This document shows, one piece after another, positions 47,189 through 57,361 of a stretch of DNA of 64,000 bases. The translations under genes and the position numbers were made by a program. Under the pieces are notes generated by a model. That model had not been told where the DNA came from. It searched no databases and was given only the letters and a program-made list of their open reading frames with translations. How positions within the stretch are numbered: position 1 is the stretch's first letter; every line of letters starts with the position of its first letter. Source of the DNA: Tritrichomonas musculus (lineage: Eukaryota; Parabasalia; Tritrichomonadida; Tritrichomonadidae); NCBI GenBank assembly GCA_039105265.1, contig JAPFFF010000022.1, positions 682,001 through 746,000 on the forward strand, read 5' to 3'.

Positions 47189-49141
47189 ATGTTATACAGA
47201 AACGAGAGAGCCCATAATCTTCGCACGGAAACAGGAAACGTTCTTCATGCATTTGAAGAGATGAGCAACATGATTAATGTCAATGACGGTACACGTTCAT
47301 TTTCATTTAGAACTGTTGACTGTCATGACCAACCAGCTCCATTTCATCAAGGACAATATTCGCAAATAAGTTTAACACATCCTGACCACTTCATAAGTGA
47401 TATTGATAAAGGTTTCTTAACATTTCACGTTAAATTAGATTTGTCATTGAATACAGATATGAGTAAATTAAATGAAATCAATGACCCCAACAACTTGTAC
47501 AAACTGTTTGTCGGTTTCAAATCATCAAACCAGTTGTTTGACAGGTTAGAGATTCTTCATAATAATGTCAATGTCGGATACCAACAGAATGAATGCATTC
47601 GTGAGGGCTTCTTATATTCTTCAGTTAAACCAGAAGCCGAGAAGAAACGTCGCAGATTCGTTCATTCATTGTGGGAAAACATTAGCAACTATTCACAGAC
47701 ACATGCAGGAGCTTATGTTAACTTGAATTCATTTAAGAACACTGGAAGAAGTGAAGTCGAATTTGATTTGAATGTTCCTTTTGATGATTTGCTCGCATTA
47801 CAGGCATTCGATTTATTCCCTAACGGAATCATTGGTGATTTATCAATTCGTTTTCAAGTTAGTCCCGCTGGTCTTGTTTGGGCAGTATTAGACCCTTACA
47901 CAGTTGCTGAAGCAAAAGTATTTCTTGAAGATAATGATTCAATATCGATGGAAGAATTAAACAGACTAAAGGAAATCAAAGCCCGTGGACACCTCAAACA
48001 TCAATTCACACAAATTGGTAATCAAGCAGTGATTCCAGGACCTGGAGACAATCCAGACCCACCATCACCTGAACCAACACCAACGAAATATCAATTGAAG
48101 TATGAATTGTTAGACCATTACATACCTGCTTCAACAAATATTCCTGTTAATGACGTTCTTGAAACATTTACATTTATGTTCAGCTATACTGATGAAGAGT
48201 TTGAAGAGCTCGGAATTGAAAAGACAGATGATGATAAAGTAATTTGTAATAAACATTATCTTAAAGAACATCCGAGCGGAATACCTTCATCAAAGCATCC
48301 AGCAGGCAATGTTTATATTAATTTTGTTTCTAAATCTGAAGCCAACAAGTTGATGAGCGCTCATTATTCAAAACAAACAGCAACATTAACAGTTAATCGA
48401 ATGACCATCACAGCTTGTAAATCTAATATGCAAGGCTTTGGAGTTTGTGAAGCTACAAGACAAGGAATTGAAGACATTTTAAGACAAGGTTTAATCATTC
48501 CTTCACAAAAAGTTGATTATCATGCTTTTCCAATCGCTCCAGCAGCAAACGGAATCAAGTCAACATTGAATATCCCATTAATCAATGCAACTAATTTATC
48601 AATCATGTTTCCAAAGCATCATAATGATTTAACTGTCTTTGAAAACCCAGTTTATCAAAATTGTTTCTTGAATATTGGTGGAAAGAACTTCCCAGACGAA
48701 AACGTTTCAACCATTGGTGCACGATTCTTTGAAAATCAATTAACGGCTGGTGATTTAGATGCAATCACTCTTTCATGCACAAAGGAATTTGAGGATTCGA
48801 TGACAATGCCAAAGAATGACGCGAACGGTAAGAGATACAACAACACAATCAGTGATGCAACATCATTTGTATTCAACATTCAAACAGAACGAGCAAGTGC
48901 AGGATATTGTTATGACGGACTTGATGGAGGTTTCGGAAACGTTCAGATACAAGTCAATGGGCAACCAATATATACAGGAGATGATGACACATATTTCAAT
49001 GTTGTTGAACCAGATGGAACCATTGTCAAACCTCCTCCGACTCAACTTTGGATAACTAGGGACTCTTACTTTAAACTATCGCTTGACGGTTTAGAATATC
49101 ATGATGATTCAACACCAGAAGGTTCACAAGCAAATGAATAA
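47189..49141 (+). CDS. Double-jelly-roll major capsid protein
   Basis: 650 residues. The N-terminal half parallels the capsid of the first Polinton: DIDKGFLTFHVKLDLSLNTD with NTADIYNGFIRADMKV, VGFKSSNQLFDRLEILHNN with FGFKDARDAVEKYEIVANG, and a later LSIRFQVSPAGLVWAV with IELRLYFSTAGMVYCP. A proline-rich linker (PGPGDNPDPPSPEPTPTK, about 288-305) marks the passage to the second half. Longer than the first element's capsid, consistent with inserted loops. Confidence 0.82.
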   Translation: MLYRNERAHNLRTETGNVLHAFEEMSNMINVNDGTRSFSFRTVDCHDQPAPFHQGQYSQISLTHPDHFISDIDKGFLTFHVKLDLSLNTDMSKLNEINDPNNLYKLFVGFKSSNQLFDRLEILHNNVNVGYQQNECIREGFLYSSVKPEAEKKRRRFVHSLWENISNYSQTHAGAYVNLNSFKNTGRSEVEFDLNVPFDDLLALQAFDLFPNGIIGDLSIRFQVSPAGLVWAVLDPYTVAEAKVFLEDNDSISMEELNRLKEIKARGHLKHQFTQIGNQAVIPGPGDNPDPPSPEPTPTKYQLKYELLDHYIPASTNIPVNDVLETFTFMFSYTDEEFEELGIEKTDDDKVICNKHYLKEHPSGIPSSKHPAGNVYINFVSKSEANKLMSAHYSKQTATLTVNRMTITACKSNMQGFGVCEATRQGIEDILRQGLIIPSQKVDYHAFPIAPAANGIKSTLNIPLINATNLSIMFPKHHNDLTVFENPVYQNCFLNIGGKNFPDENVSTIGARFFENQLTAGDLDAITLSCTKEFEDSMTMPKNDANGKRYNNTISDATSFVFNIQTERASAGYCYDGLDGGFGNVQIQVNGQPIYTGDDDTYFNVVEPDGTIVKPPPTQLWITRDSYFKLSLDGLEYHDDSTPEGSQANE

Positions 49142-49228
49142 ATAAATTGATTTCATTAAATAATCATTTTGCTTTGCAAAAGGGAACAGAGTTCCTTCAT
49201 AAATTAATGCTTTATTTTTGCGATTCAA

Positions 49229-50308
49229 ATGAATGAATCAATCAACTATCCTTTCAAATCTAAATACAAGTACATCAAAGACACGGGCATTAAAACCGAG
49301 CCCTATATTAAGGATTACCAATTGAAGACAGTAAAGAAACTATCAAAACCTGACTTCTCATTTGAACCGTATGCGTACGAAATTGATATAATGTTTGCAT
49401 TAAATAAAGCTTATTTAGTAATAATCAATGTAAACACCAAATACCTAATTGTTGAACCAATTGATTACAAGTCTGAGTATTATGTAATCAAAGTAATTGA
49501 TAAACTAGTCAATAAAAGAAATATCAGAATTGAAACAATTAAATGTGATGGTGAAAAGGCTTTTATATCAAATGCATTCAAAAGTTATTGCAACGGTGAA
49601 GAGCAAAGATATCAATTAGACAAACACACAATTAAATTCAAAGCACCAAACAAAATAAAGTTAATCATTGATGATTCACCTTTCACGAATGCACATAAAT
49701 GTGTTGATGCAGTAATCAGAACATTACGAAATGCTTTCGGTCAATCACAACAACGAATGACAAACAATGTATTGATACAACAAACGGTTGAATGGTACAA
49801 TAACACGCCTCATGCATCTCTTCGTTTATTGAATCCTTTATACACATCATTTGACGAAGAAACTGATGAATACCTTGACAAACGACAATCAAAATACATT
49901 TATCTAACACCTCAACAGATGCAAGATGACCGCGACCTTGAATGGCAATACATTAGAGCCAAATCAATGCAATTGAAAGAGATTCAACAAAAACAACGAT
50001 TTAAAGGTCTTCTGTCATATAAACCCAAAAATATAATACTCATTCACACCGATTACGGAAAAACAGAAAAGAAACATGAAAAGCGAAGAAGAGTGTTCAA
50101 TGAACTTGCTGAATTCATTTGTTATGAATCAGGAAACGTTAAATGTAAACTATTAAATCCTTTGCGTCAAACTAACAAAACACTGAAGAACAAAACAATA
50201 ATAACAGTCCCAATCATGTACACAAAATATGTTTGTTCATCAATAGATGCTTTGAATGATGATTATAAAGTATTCTTTTTGACTTATAAAACGCAAAATG
50301 AAAGCTAA
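49229..50308 (+). CDS. Retroviral-type (rve) integrase
   Basis: 359 residues. The core spans about 45-215: YEIDIMFALNKAYLVIINVN, IETIKCDGEKAFISNAF, DAVIRTLRNAFGQ, then WYNNTPHASLRLLNPL, which parallels YNNSPHRSLDNKAP of the first element's integrase. An N-terminal DTGIKTEPYIKDY resembles the QT-type motifs of the other element only loosely. Role: insertion of the element. It overlaps the next gene by 11 bp. Confidence 0.85.
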   Translation: MNESINYPFKSKYKYIKDTGIKTEPYIKDYQLKTVKKLSKPDFSFEPYAYEIDIMFALNKAYLVIINVNTKYLIVEPIDYKSEYYVIKVIDKLVNKRNIRIETIKCDGEKAFISNAFKSYCNGEEQRYQLDKHTIKFKAPNKIKLIIDDSPFTNAHKCVDAVIRTLRNAFGQSQQRMTNNVLIQQTVEWYNNTPHASLRLLNPLYTSFDEETDEYLDKRQSKYIYLTPQQMQDDRDLEWQYIRAKSMQLKEIQQKQRFKGLLSYKPKNIILIHTDYGKTEKKHEKRRRVFNELAEFICYESGNVKCKLLNPLRQTNKTLKNKTIITVPIMYTKYVCSSIDALNDDYKVFFLTYKTQNES

Positions 50309-50648
50309 ACAACCAATCACAAAACGATACTATCACACACAATCAAAAGATTTTAATCTTCCTGATGATTTCGTTTATAGTCGCAACAAGAAGTACATTG
50401 TTGTTCAGTATTGTGGTGCTGTTGTCAATCAACATATTGTCGGTGATTTGATGGTTCATTCAGATATAGTTGAATTCATGCCTTTCTGCGACCATTTCAT
50501 TATGCTTGCTAACAGACGACAAACGAAATATCGAAAATATGAGTGTCTGAACAATACAAAAAAAGAGTATCATTTATGGTTTACAGATATGAAAGGAAAC
50601 GTTATTGAACCTGAATCATTTATATTCAGTTGTCTTTTGATTTATTAA
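50298..50648 (+). CDS. Possible penton (minor capsid) protein
   Basis: 116 residues, strand-rich: KKYIVVQYCGAVVNQHIVGD early, and the ending YHLWFTDMKGNVIEPESFIF parallels the ...LSLVDFQYQPILLKSPLFIT end of the penton-like protein at 27375-28085. Short for a penton. The start overlaps the integrase frame. The assignment is tentative. Confidence 0.4.
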   Translation: MKAKQPITKRYYHTQSKDFNLPDDFVYSRNKKYIVVQYCGAVVNQHIVGDLMVHSDIVEFMPFCDHFIMLANRRQTKYRKYECLNNTKKEYHLWFTDMKGNVIEPESFIFSCLLIY

Positions 50649-50660
50649 TGACTATTCAAA

Positions 50661-51818
50661 ATGGATTCTAAGGTAATTTATTTAAATCCGAATCAATTGG
50701 CTGATATGAGCCGTTATAAAATTGATGATGTTGCACCGATTACATTTGCATTGATTACAGTAGAAAAAAATAGATATTTTTTCCCTTCAATTTTCATATT
50801 TCCAAAGCAAGCTAAAAGTACAACTAAAGGTGATATGTTAACAAGTAGACCTACATGGATAATATATCTTGATGGTGATACACCTGAAAAACCTTCATAC
50901 GTGTTTACAAAAAAGATTCTTACAGGATATCAGGAACCTATATTTATATTAATAGTTGATAATACACCAAAAGCATTAACAAAATATTATAAAAATTATA
51001 ACGGTGAATCTTATTTTCATAAAACTTACTTTGCTTTCACTTCTGAATCATTCATAAAGGCATTTGATAATATTATAACTGCAGCTGATATAAACTATGA
51101 CCCTAATGCAGCACAAACATATTTATCTTTTTATATTTACGATAACCCTGAAAAAATTCCGATAATTGATTGTTATGTTAATACAACTCCTGAATCTGAC
51201 AACGAGGAAATTGCAAAATCGATAACAGCAGATTTAAATCATAATACAGGTACAAAATCAATTGAAAAATCGGCTTTTAGTTTTCGAAATGATACAATAG
51301 CCGATGAATATCCTGTATTCAAACCGAGAAAAATAACACAGGATTCAGGTTTTAATACAAAAGAATCAATATCGACTCCAAAGAGATTTGATGCAAAACT
51401 AATAAAAATGTTAGAAAAGATTTCCAATCAGCTGCAAATGCAACAATCAGAACCAATATATAAGCACTTGCCAAAAGATAACAAAGTTCACTTTTCAGCA
51501 TCAGCAAAACGAACTATTCCTAATAGCTCGGAAACATATCAAAAAATAGTTCAACAAAATAATTCTTTACCGAATTATGAACCTATGGAAATTGAAGAAG
51601 ATTGGCACGAAGAAAACCAAAATCAATCACAAGGCTTTGATTTTGAAACACCAAATCCTAATAAGACATCAAATTATTATGAACGACAACAAAACATAAA
51701 TAATAATAATAATACTTTTGAAGACTTGTCAAGTGAAGAAGAATATAATCAGCAACCACAATCAACAAAACGTTATAGTTTTAGAATCGTTTCAGACCCA
51801 AATGACAAAAAAAAATAA
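50661..51818 (+). CDS. Unknown Polinton protein (385 aa)
   Basis: The N-terminal 180 residues look folded (alternating strands and helices: APITFALITVEKNRYFFPSI, PIFILIVDNTPKALTKYY). The C-terminal 200 residues are disordered and rich in Q, N, E and P, with NQPMEIEEDWHEENQ-like acidic patches. It lies after the penton-like gene, so probably virion-related; not recognised. Confidence 0.5.
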   Translation: MDSKVIYLNPNQLADMSRYKIDDVAPITFALITVEKNRYFFPSIFIFPKQAKSTTKGDMLTSRPTWIIYLDGDTPEKPSYVFTKKILTGYQEPIFILIVDNTPKALTKYYKNYNGESYFHKTYFAFTSESFIKAFDNIITAADINYDPNAAQTYLSFYIYDNPEKIPIIDCYVNTTPESDNEEIAKSITADLNHNTGTKSIEKSAFSFRNDTIADEYPVFKPRKITQDSGFNTKESISTPKRFDAKLIKMLEKISNQLQMQQSEPIYKHLPKDNKVHFSASAKRTIPNSSETYQKIVQQNNSLPNYEPMEIEEDWHEENQNQSQGFDFETPNPNKTSNYYERQQNINNNNNTFEDLSSEEEYNQQPQSTKRYSFRIVSDPNDKKK

Positions 51819-51852
51819 TAATAATAATAATGGAGGTTTTGATTTAAATTAA

Positions 51853-54147
51853 TTATTCATTATTCATTCTTTGATGTAATGGTTTAAGATTAACAGCAAA
51901 ATCAGCATATTTATTTTTGTTCTGCAATTTACTTTCTTTGAGTTGTGCTTTGAATGCTGTGTATCCACAATTTGGATATATATCTCTTTCTATTGCTGCG
52001 GTGATTCGTTTAATGAAATTATCTTTAACGTTCTTAATATCTTCTGGCGTTGCTTCTTTAATTCCTTCTGCATTTCGTTTCAACCTGTTATATCCTTCTT
52101 GCTTACTTACATCAACATTGAAACCAACACCAAAGACAACATAATCAATGTAATGCATTAATTCAGTAAATTGTTTACCCCATTGACTTGGTTCAGCCTT
52201 TAATTCTCCTGATGTGATATCAATAGCTTTATCAATAATCTTCTCAACATATGATTGAACATTCTTTCCTAATACTGAAACATATTCTTTATTGTTCTGT
52301 TGTTTCCAATATATCCATTGTTCATATGTTAATATCTTTCCATTGAACTTATTGTCTTGAATTAGTTCTTTGAAAGGAGCATCAAAGAGATAAGCAAATA
52401 ACATATTTGATACAGCAAGGTAATTGATGAGTTTCTTCAAAGGAGATAATACAAAGAATTGTTCGTCATTCCAATACACTTTCCAGACTTTAGAAAAGAT
52501 TGATGACCAATAAGAACTTGGTGTAATACGTTTGCTGACTCTTGCTTTTCCCAGACCCATAGGACCGTAATAATTTTCTAGCTCTTGCATTTCTTTTCCC
52601 TTTGTTAATTTGTATTGACCAGCATCCCAATCAATTTTCTTGATATCTTTATCAAATAATGATTGAATCCATTTATTGAACGGCATTTCTTTTCTTTCTT
52701 GTTTTGTTTTAATAACAGATTTCCAAACTTTCTTGTAAGGAGAAGCAAATACAAGCTTGTATCCGTTAATGATTGAAGGATTACCGTTCCTATCAATTAA
52801 AACAACATCATCAACTTTATCACCGTTCAAGTCTGTTATTGAGTTTCCTAACGGGTCTTTGGCATTTTCTGGTAATAAACGATATCTTGGTTTACCGTCT
52901 TTATCAACTGAATTCTTACAGTATTCAATAGCTGTATCACGACAAGCTGCATTCGGAATGTATTTGATTCTGAAGTTTCCGTTAATAATCATATCAATAA
53001 ATTTATCTCTGTAATAGGATATATTACCACCAACCCGAGGTATTTCAAGCTTGTCAAATGAATCCTTTAATGTTGAGTTAACAAGAGGCATATCTTTTTT
53101 ATCACGACGTCCGCGAGTATTCTTTGAGGGTTGCTTTGCATTTCTTATTAATTCATCAAGTATTTCATCATCTGCTTTGTTATCTTCTGCATATCCTTTG
53201 TATTTCCTTGCAAAAGGTGATTTAATTTCTTGTGCTTCTTCTTCATTATCAACATATCTGTATGGTTGTTTTGCAGGTGTTCTTGCATATCTGTATGCTT
53301 CGGTTGCTGCTTCATTATCATCTTGCCAATCATCTAATTCATCATCATATAATGATTGAAGAGGTCCGTTATTATTGTTGTTGTCGTCTGCCATTTTATT
53401 AGTTGAAAAATTATTTTTATTGTGTTCCTTTGATGGTTCAATAAAAGAATCAGATAAATCATCGTTTTTCAATATTAATGACTCAGAATCTGATTCGCTT
53501 AATGTTATATTAAGTAATGAATCTTCACTGTCTTTAGGCAATTGTATTGTCGAGTCATTTTCATCAGAATCACTCGGAGTTATGCGTTTTCTTCTTGGTG
53601 TTCTTCGTTTATTAGTATCAAGTGTTGGTTCATGTATGCTTGTTCTCTTTCTTCTTCCTTTGTTGGTTTGTGGTGTTTGACTCTTTCTCGGTGGTTTGAT
53701 GGGTGATGAACGAAAACCATCAGAGCTATAATTTAAATCATCGTTGACAACAATATTGAAGTAATTGATAATTGTATCAAGACTTTTTTTATCTGTTGTG
53801 TACTCTCTTAAACTAAGGAATTGATTGCCTTTACTTTTAATACCTGCATTGATTTTGTTCATCAATGAAACAAATCGACGAAACTTGACTTTCATTTCAC
53901 GAATCTTTCCCACACTTCTTCCTGTATATTCATTGTTTTGTATCAAATACAACAAATTAATTAAATCATTGGGGTGTTCTAGTTTGTATGTACTGAGAAA
54001 CGTGTTCTTAAAATAATCTATCGGGTCCTCTAGTTCTTCATCATCATCAGGTTTAGATACCTCACTGTCAAATATAGTTTCATCATCAATATTACTTAAA
54101 TCTAATTCAAAGCTATCAGATGAATTATTTTTATCTTGTTTTGACAT
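51853..54147 (-). CDS. Large conserved-type Polinton protein with calcium-loop-like motif
   Basis: 764 residues. The N-terminal 260 are acidic and serine-rich, then comes a basic patch (KGRRKRTSIHEP, RRTPRRKRITPSD). The C-terminal 400 look folded. At about 455-480, DLNGDKVDDVVLIDRNGNPS followed by INGYKLVF has the DxNGDxxxD pattern of calcium-binding loops. I have the impression that similar DxNGD/INGY stretches occur in large proteins of Polinton-like viruses, without certainty. Divergent from the fibre-like gene with 22 bp between starts. Confidence 0.55.
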   Translation of the reverse strand: MSKQDKNNSSDSFELDLSNIDDETIFDSEVSKPDDDEELEDPIDYFKNTFLSTYKLEHPNDLINLLYLIQNNEYTGRSVGKIREMKVKFRRFVSLMNKINAGIKSKGNQFLSLREYTTDKKSLDTIINYFNIVVNDDLNYSSDGFRSSPIKPPRKSQTPQTNKGRRKRTSIHEPTLDTNKRRTPRRKRITPSDSDENDSTIQLPKDSEDSLLNITLSESDSESLILKNDDLSDSFIEPSKEHNKNNFSTNKMADDNNNNNGPLQSLYDDELDDWQDDNEAATEAYRYARTPAKQPYRYVDNEEEAQEIKSPFARKYKGYAEDNKADDEILDELIRNAKQPSKNTRGRRDKKDMPLVNSTLKDSFDKLEIPRVGGNISYYRDKFIDMIINGNFRIKYIPNAACRDTAIEYCKNSVDKDGKPRYRLLPENAKDPLGNSITDLNGDKVDDVVLIDRNGNPSIINGYKLVFASPYKKVWKSVIKTKQERKEMPFNKWIQSLFDKDIKKIDWDAGQYKLTKGKEMQELENYYGPMGLGKARVSKRITPSSYWSSIFSKVWKVYWNDEQFFVLSPLKKLINYLAVSNMLFAYLFDAPFKELIQDNKFNGKILTYEQWIYWKQQNNKEYVSVLGKNVQSYVEKIIDKAIDITSGELKAEPSQWGKQFTELMHYIDYVVFGVGFNVDVSKQEGYNRLKRNAEGIKEATPEDIKNVKDNFIKRITAAIERDIYPNCGYTAFKAQLKESKLQNKNKYADFAVNLKPLHQRMNNE

Positions 54148-54169
54148 TGTTTAGTTTCTAATAAATTGA

Positions 54170-57100
54170 ATGTTTACGATTGAGCAGAGCGGACACATAA
54201 CAAAAACAAATACTATTGACGGATTGATTAACGAATACATTAAAAGATATGTCGATAATTATGTTATCAAAGGCGATTCATCGAACGGAAACGTAGGGAT
54301 TCCAAACGGAAATGGAATCACTGAGGAACAATTGAATGAAGCAGTTAACGGATTGCGTGATTATGTTATCAACAATTATGCTTTATCAACTGATATACCC
54401 GAACCAATTGATTTAACGAATTATGCATTGAAGACGGATATACCAGAAGTACTCAAAAATAGTGAGTTGCATTTGAACCCAAAGGAACAATTATCAGAAG
54501 AAATGTTTCAGAAATTGATGGCTGATGATGTTAAACCATTATCAGCTAAAGCATCAACGTGTTTAACAAGTATGGCAGCTAATGAAGCTCTTCAGGAGGC
54601 TTTGGATGTTTGTGCCGGACAATATGTTCCAAAAGATGATTTGAAGAATTACATCACGAGAGATAATTTGAATGTATCAACTGAATACACAATTGAAACT
54701 AAGACATATATGTTTCCTAATACAGGACCAATACCAGAAGAATATGAAGAAAACGGAATGGATACATCTCACGTTTTACCGTTCAAAGAAGGAACACATT
54801 TGGTTGGTTATAAAGTAGACAATAGTGGTGATATATTCCATTTTGATATCAGATTTAAGACAAATGATTTATATGCTGATGATGAATATAACGTTAAACA
54901 ACATGAAGCTGAAGGATTTGATAGTGAAGGGGAGTATTTTGAATTAGTGTGGGATGAAGTTAGTGGAGCAATTTATGATAGATATCAATACCTTCCAATA
55001 ACAATAACATTAGCAGAAACAGAAGAAAGATTAGCATTGAAGAGTGATATACCTGAACCAATTGATTTGACACCGTATTATACTAGTGCACAAGCTGATG
55101 AGAAGTTCGTCGATGAGGATGAATTGGCTTATGAATTGGATAAGTATGAAACGAAAACAGTTGCAGAAGGAAAATATGCAATGAAGAGTGAAATCCCAGA
55201 AATTATTGAGGGTCAAACAACAATTCAATTCGAAATCGTCAATAATACAATTCCTGATTTGGATTACAACACATATCATGAACTGATTGAGCAATACGGG
55301 TTGGATATTGTTTCATCAAACAGTTTTTATACGGGTCATTATGTTCATGTAGACTATTCGTACAATGACGATGATGACGAACAACCCTCTCAGATAATGC
55401 GTATCGAAGGAAGTGATTCAAGTATTTGGTTTTTGTATGACAGCCATGAATTAATCAATCCAGGAACTGGCGATACACCAGAAGTTTTATCGTGTTCAAT
55501 TACCAAAACTATCGAACCAACAGACAGAAACACTTATTCAGCTAGATATGTGTCGAATACTTATGCATTGAAGACGGATATACCAGAACCAGTTGACTTG
55601 ACACCGTATTATACTAGTGCACAAGCTGATGAGAAGTTTGTTGATGAAGATGAATTAGCTTATGAATTAGATAAGTATGCATTGAAAACAGATATACCAA
55701 CAATTCCAACTGATTTGGTTAATGAATCTGCATTGAATACTGCATTATACGGAACTGAATTGAATATTGAATATCCAGCAAACTTATATGACGGTGCATA
55801 TATTACCCCTCAGCTACCAAATGCCAGAGTTCATTTGGTATTTGATGTTAATTGGGGAGATAATCAAGATGATGATATAGTGCATATTGATGTAATATTT
55901 AAACCAACTGGTTCTACTAGCACTTATGATAGCATGGACAGGTATGATAGCACTGGCAAACGCATTGATAGAATAATATGGCGTTATGATGATGGACAAA
56001 TTGTATATGTATCATATATTGCAGCACATAGCAGTAATCCAATAGCATATAATTTCATTAGAGCACAAATCGAATCACCATTCATTAAAACTGCAAATGT
56101 TGTTGATGAAAGTCCAGAACAAATCACAATTCAATGTTCACAGAATGATAGCGGTTGTGTAATCCCAGATGAATATATACGAAGGGTATTAACAACCAAA
56201 AATATTATTGTGAAGTTCAAACGAAATGCTGAAGCTACAACATATGAAGAAGCTGAATACGAATATTCTGGACGAAAGAGTGCAAATCTCATATACAAAT
56301 CAGTAAGTAGTGAGTCAAGCGAATCAATAGATATTCGTGTAGCTACACGTATTGTTTCATTGAGAGCTGAGGATGATACACTAACCAATATTTATGATGC
56401 AACTATCACATTAATCAGCAACCAACCTGTGAATGATGATATGATTACTTCAGTGAAATATGTAAATGATAACTTTGTATTGAAGTCAAATGTTTTAACA
56501 GAAGAACAACTAATAAAAAAATGTGCTATTGATTGCGGACCGATTACAGAGGGCGGTGAAATATCAATTCATTATCTAAAACTTGAAGGTAATGTGATTA
56601 AACTGGAATATATAGTAGGTGATTATGCGCTATGTTTGGAAATAAGAATATTATTCTATGATACAACTGGAAATCCTCACAACATTGTTCTTGTATTACA
56701 TCAAAGAACTGTGTATTTCGATAATTTCAAATTCCCATTCTATTATGAAGACACTGTTGATATAGCATCAGGCAGACCCCTGACATATAATTTCCCGATA
56801 GGCGGATATTCTTGGACAACTACTCAGGAATTATTAGATGCTAAACAAATATATTCAAGATGCATCATGTCCCGAGGTTATTTAGCAAAATATAAGGCTG
56901 CTATTTACGGTGCACAATCAAACACAACAATCACACATTACTCTCCGATTGAATCATCAATGAACTCTGTTAGTGATTTCGTTGTTGGTTCTCCTGTGTA
57001 TATGACAGGTAAGGTTTACAAACATGTTGGTGATGAATGGATACCTTCAACAGCAGATGATACAACTGATTGTATTTGTAGTGTCAAGACATCAGGAACA

Positions 57101-57361
57101 TGGAAGGAGTACGTCGGCATATGTGTCAGAATCGATGACAAAAATAAATGTATAACATTTGCAAGTCATGGCGATTATCTTTTGAAAGTTAATGATTCAT
57201 CATGTTATGGTATCGGGGATGAGGTGTTTATTGATAATGAGGACAATAAGCTGAAAGTTCTTTCAGGAGAGACAGCAATAACATCAAAAATAAAACGTAA
57301 GACTGTTGGAATCATTACAAGTATCATTGATGAAAGAACATTAGCTGTATTCAAAGAGTAA
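54170..57361 (+). CDS. Fibre-like protein with repeated modules (1063 aa)
   Basis: Contains at least four copies of the DIPEP[IV]DLT unit: STDIPEPIDLTNYALKTDIP near residue 80, KSDIPEPIDLTPYYTSAQAD near 290, and KTDIPEPVDLTPYYTSAQAD near 468. About 117 bp are nearly duplicated at 55030-55146 and 55564-55690. Beta-rich stretches separate the units; the end (about 880-1063) is a likely folded tip. The same unit occurs in the giant protein at 28103-33538. The arrangement matches trimeric fibre shafts with a C-terminal head (inference). Confidence 0.65.
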   Translation: MFTIEQSGHITKTNTIDGLINEYIKRYVDNYVIKGDSSNGNVGIPNGNGITEEQLNEAVNGLRDYVINNYALSTDIPEPIDLTNYALKTDIPEVLKNSELHLNPKEQLSEEMFQKLMADDVKPLSAKASTCLTSMAANEALQEALDVCAGQYVPKDDLKNYITRDNLNVSTEYTIETKTYMFPNTGPIPEEYEENGMDTSHVLPFKEGTHLVGYKVDNSGDIFHFDIRFKTNDLYADDEYNVKQHEAEGFDSEGEYFELVWDEVSGAIYDRYQYLPITITLAETEERLALKSDIPEPIDLTPYYTSAQADEKFVDEDELAYELDKYETKTVAEGKYAMKSEIPEIIEGQTTIQFEIVNNTIPDLDYNTYHELIEQYGLDIVSSNSFYTGHYVHVDYSYNDDDDEQPSQIMRIEGSDSSIWFLYDSHELINPGTGDTPEVLSCSITKTIEPTDRNTYSARYVSNTYALKTDIPEPVDLTPYYTSAQADEKFVDEDELAYELDKYALKTDIPTIPTDLVNESALNTALYGTELNIEYPANLYDGAYITPQLPNARVHLVFDVNWGDNQDDDIVHIDVIFKPTGSTSTYDSMDRYDSTGKRIDRIIWRYDDGQIVYVSYIAAHSSNPIAYNFIRAQIESPFIKTANVVDESPEQITIQCSQNDSGCVIPDEYIRRVLTTKNIIVKFKRNAEATTYEEAEYEYSGRKSANLIYKSVSSESSESIDIRVATRIVSLRAEDDTLTNIYDATITLISNQPVNDDMITSVKYVNDNFVLKSNVLTEEQLIKKCAIDCGPITEGGEISIHYLKLEGNVIKLEYIVGDYALCLEIRILFYDTTGNPHNIVLVLHQRTVYFDNFKFPFYYEDTVDIASGRPLTYNFPIGGYSWTTTQELLDAKQIYSRCIMSRGYLAKYKAAIYGAQSNTTITHYSPIESSMNSVSDFVVGSPVYMTGKVYKHVGDEWIPSTADDTTDCICSVKTSGTWKEYVGICVRIDDKNKCITFASHGDYLLKVNDSSCYGIGDEVFIDNEDNKLKVLSGETAITSKIKRKTVGIITSIIDERTLAVFKE

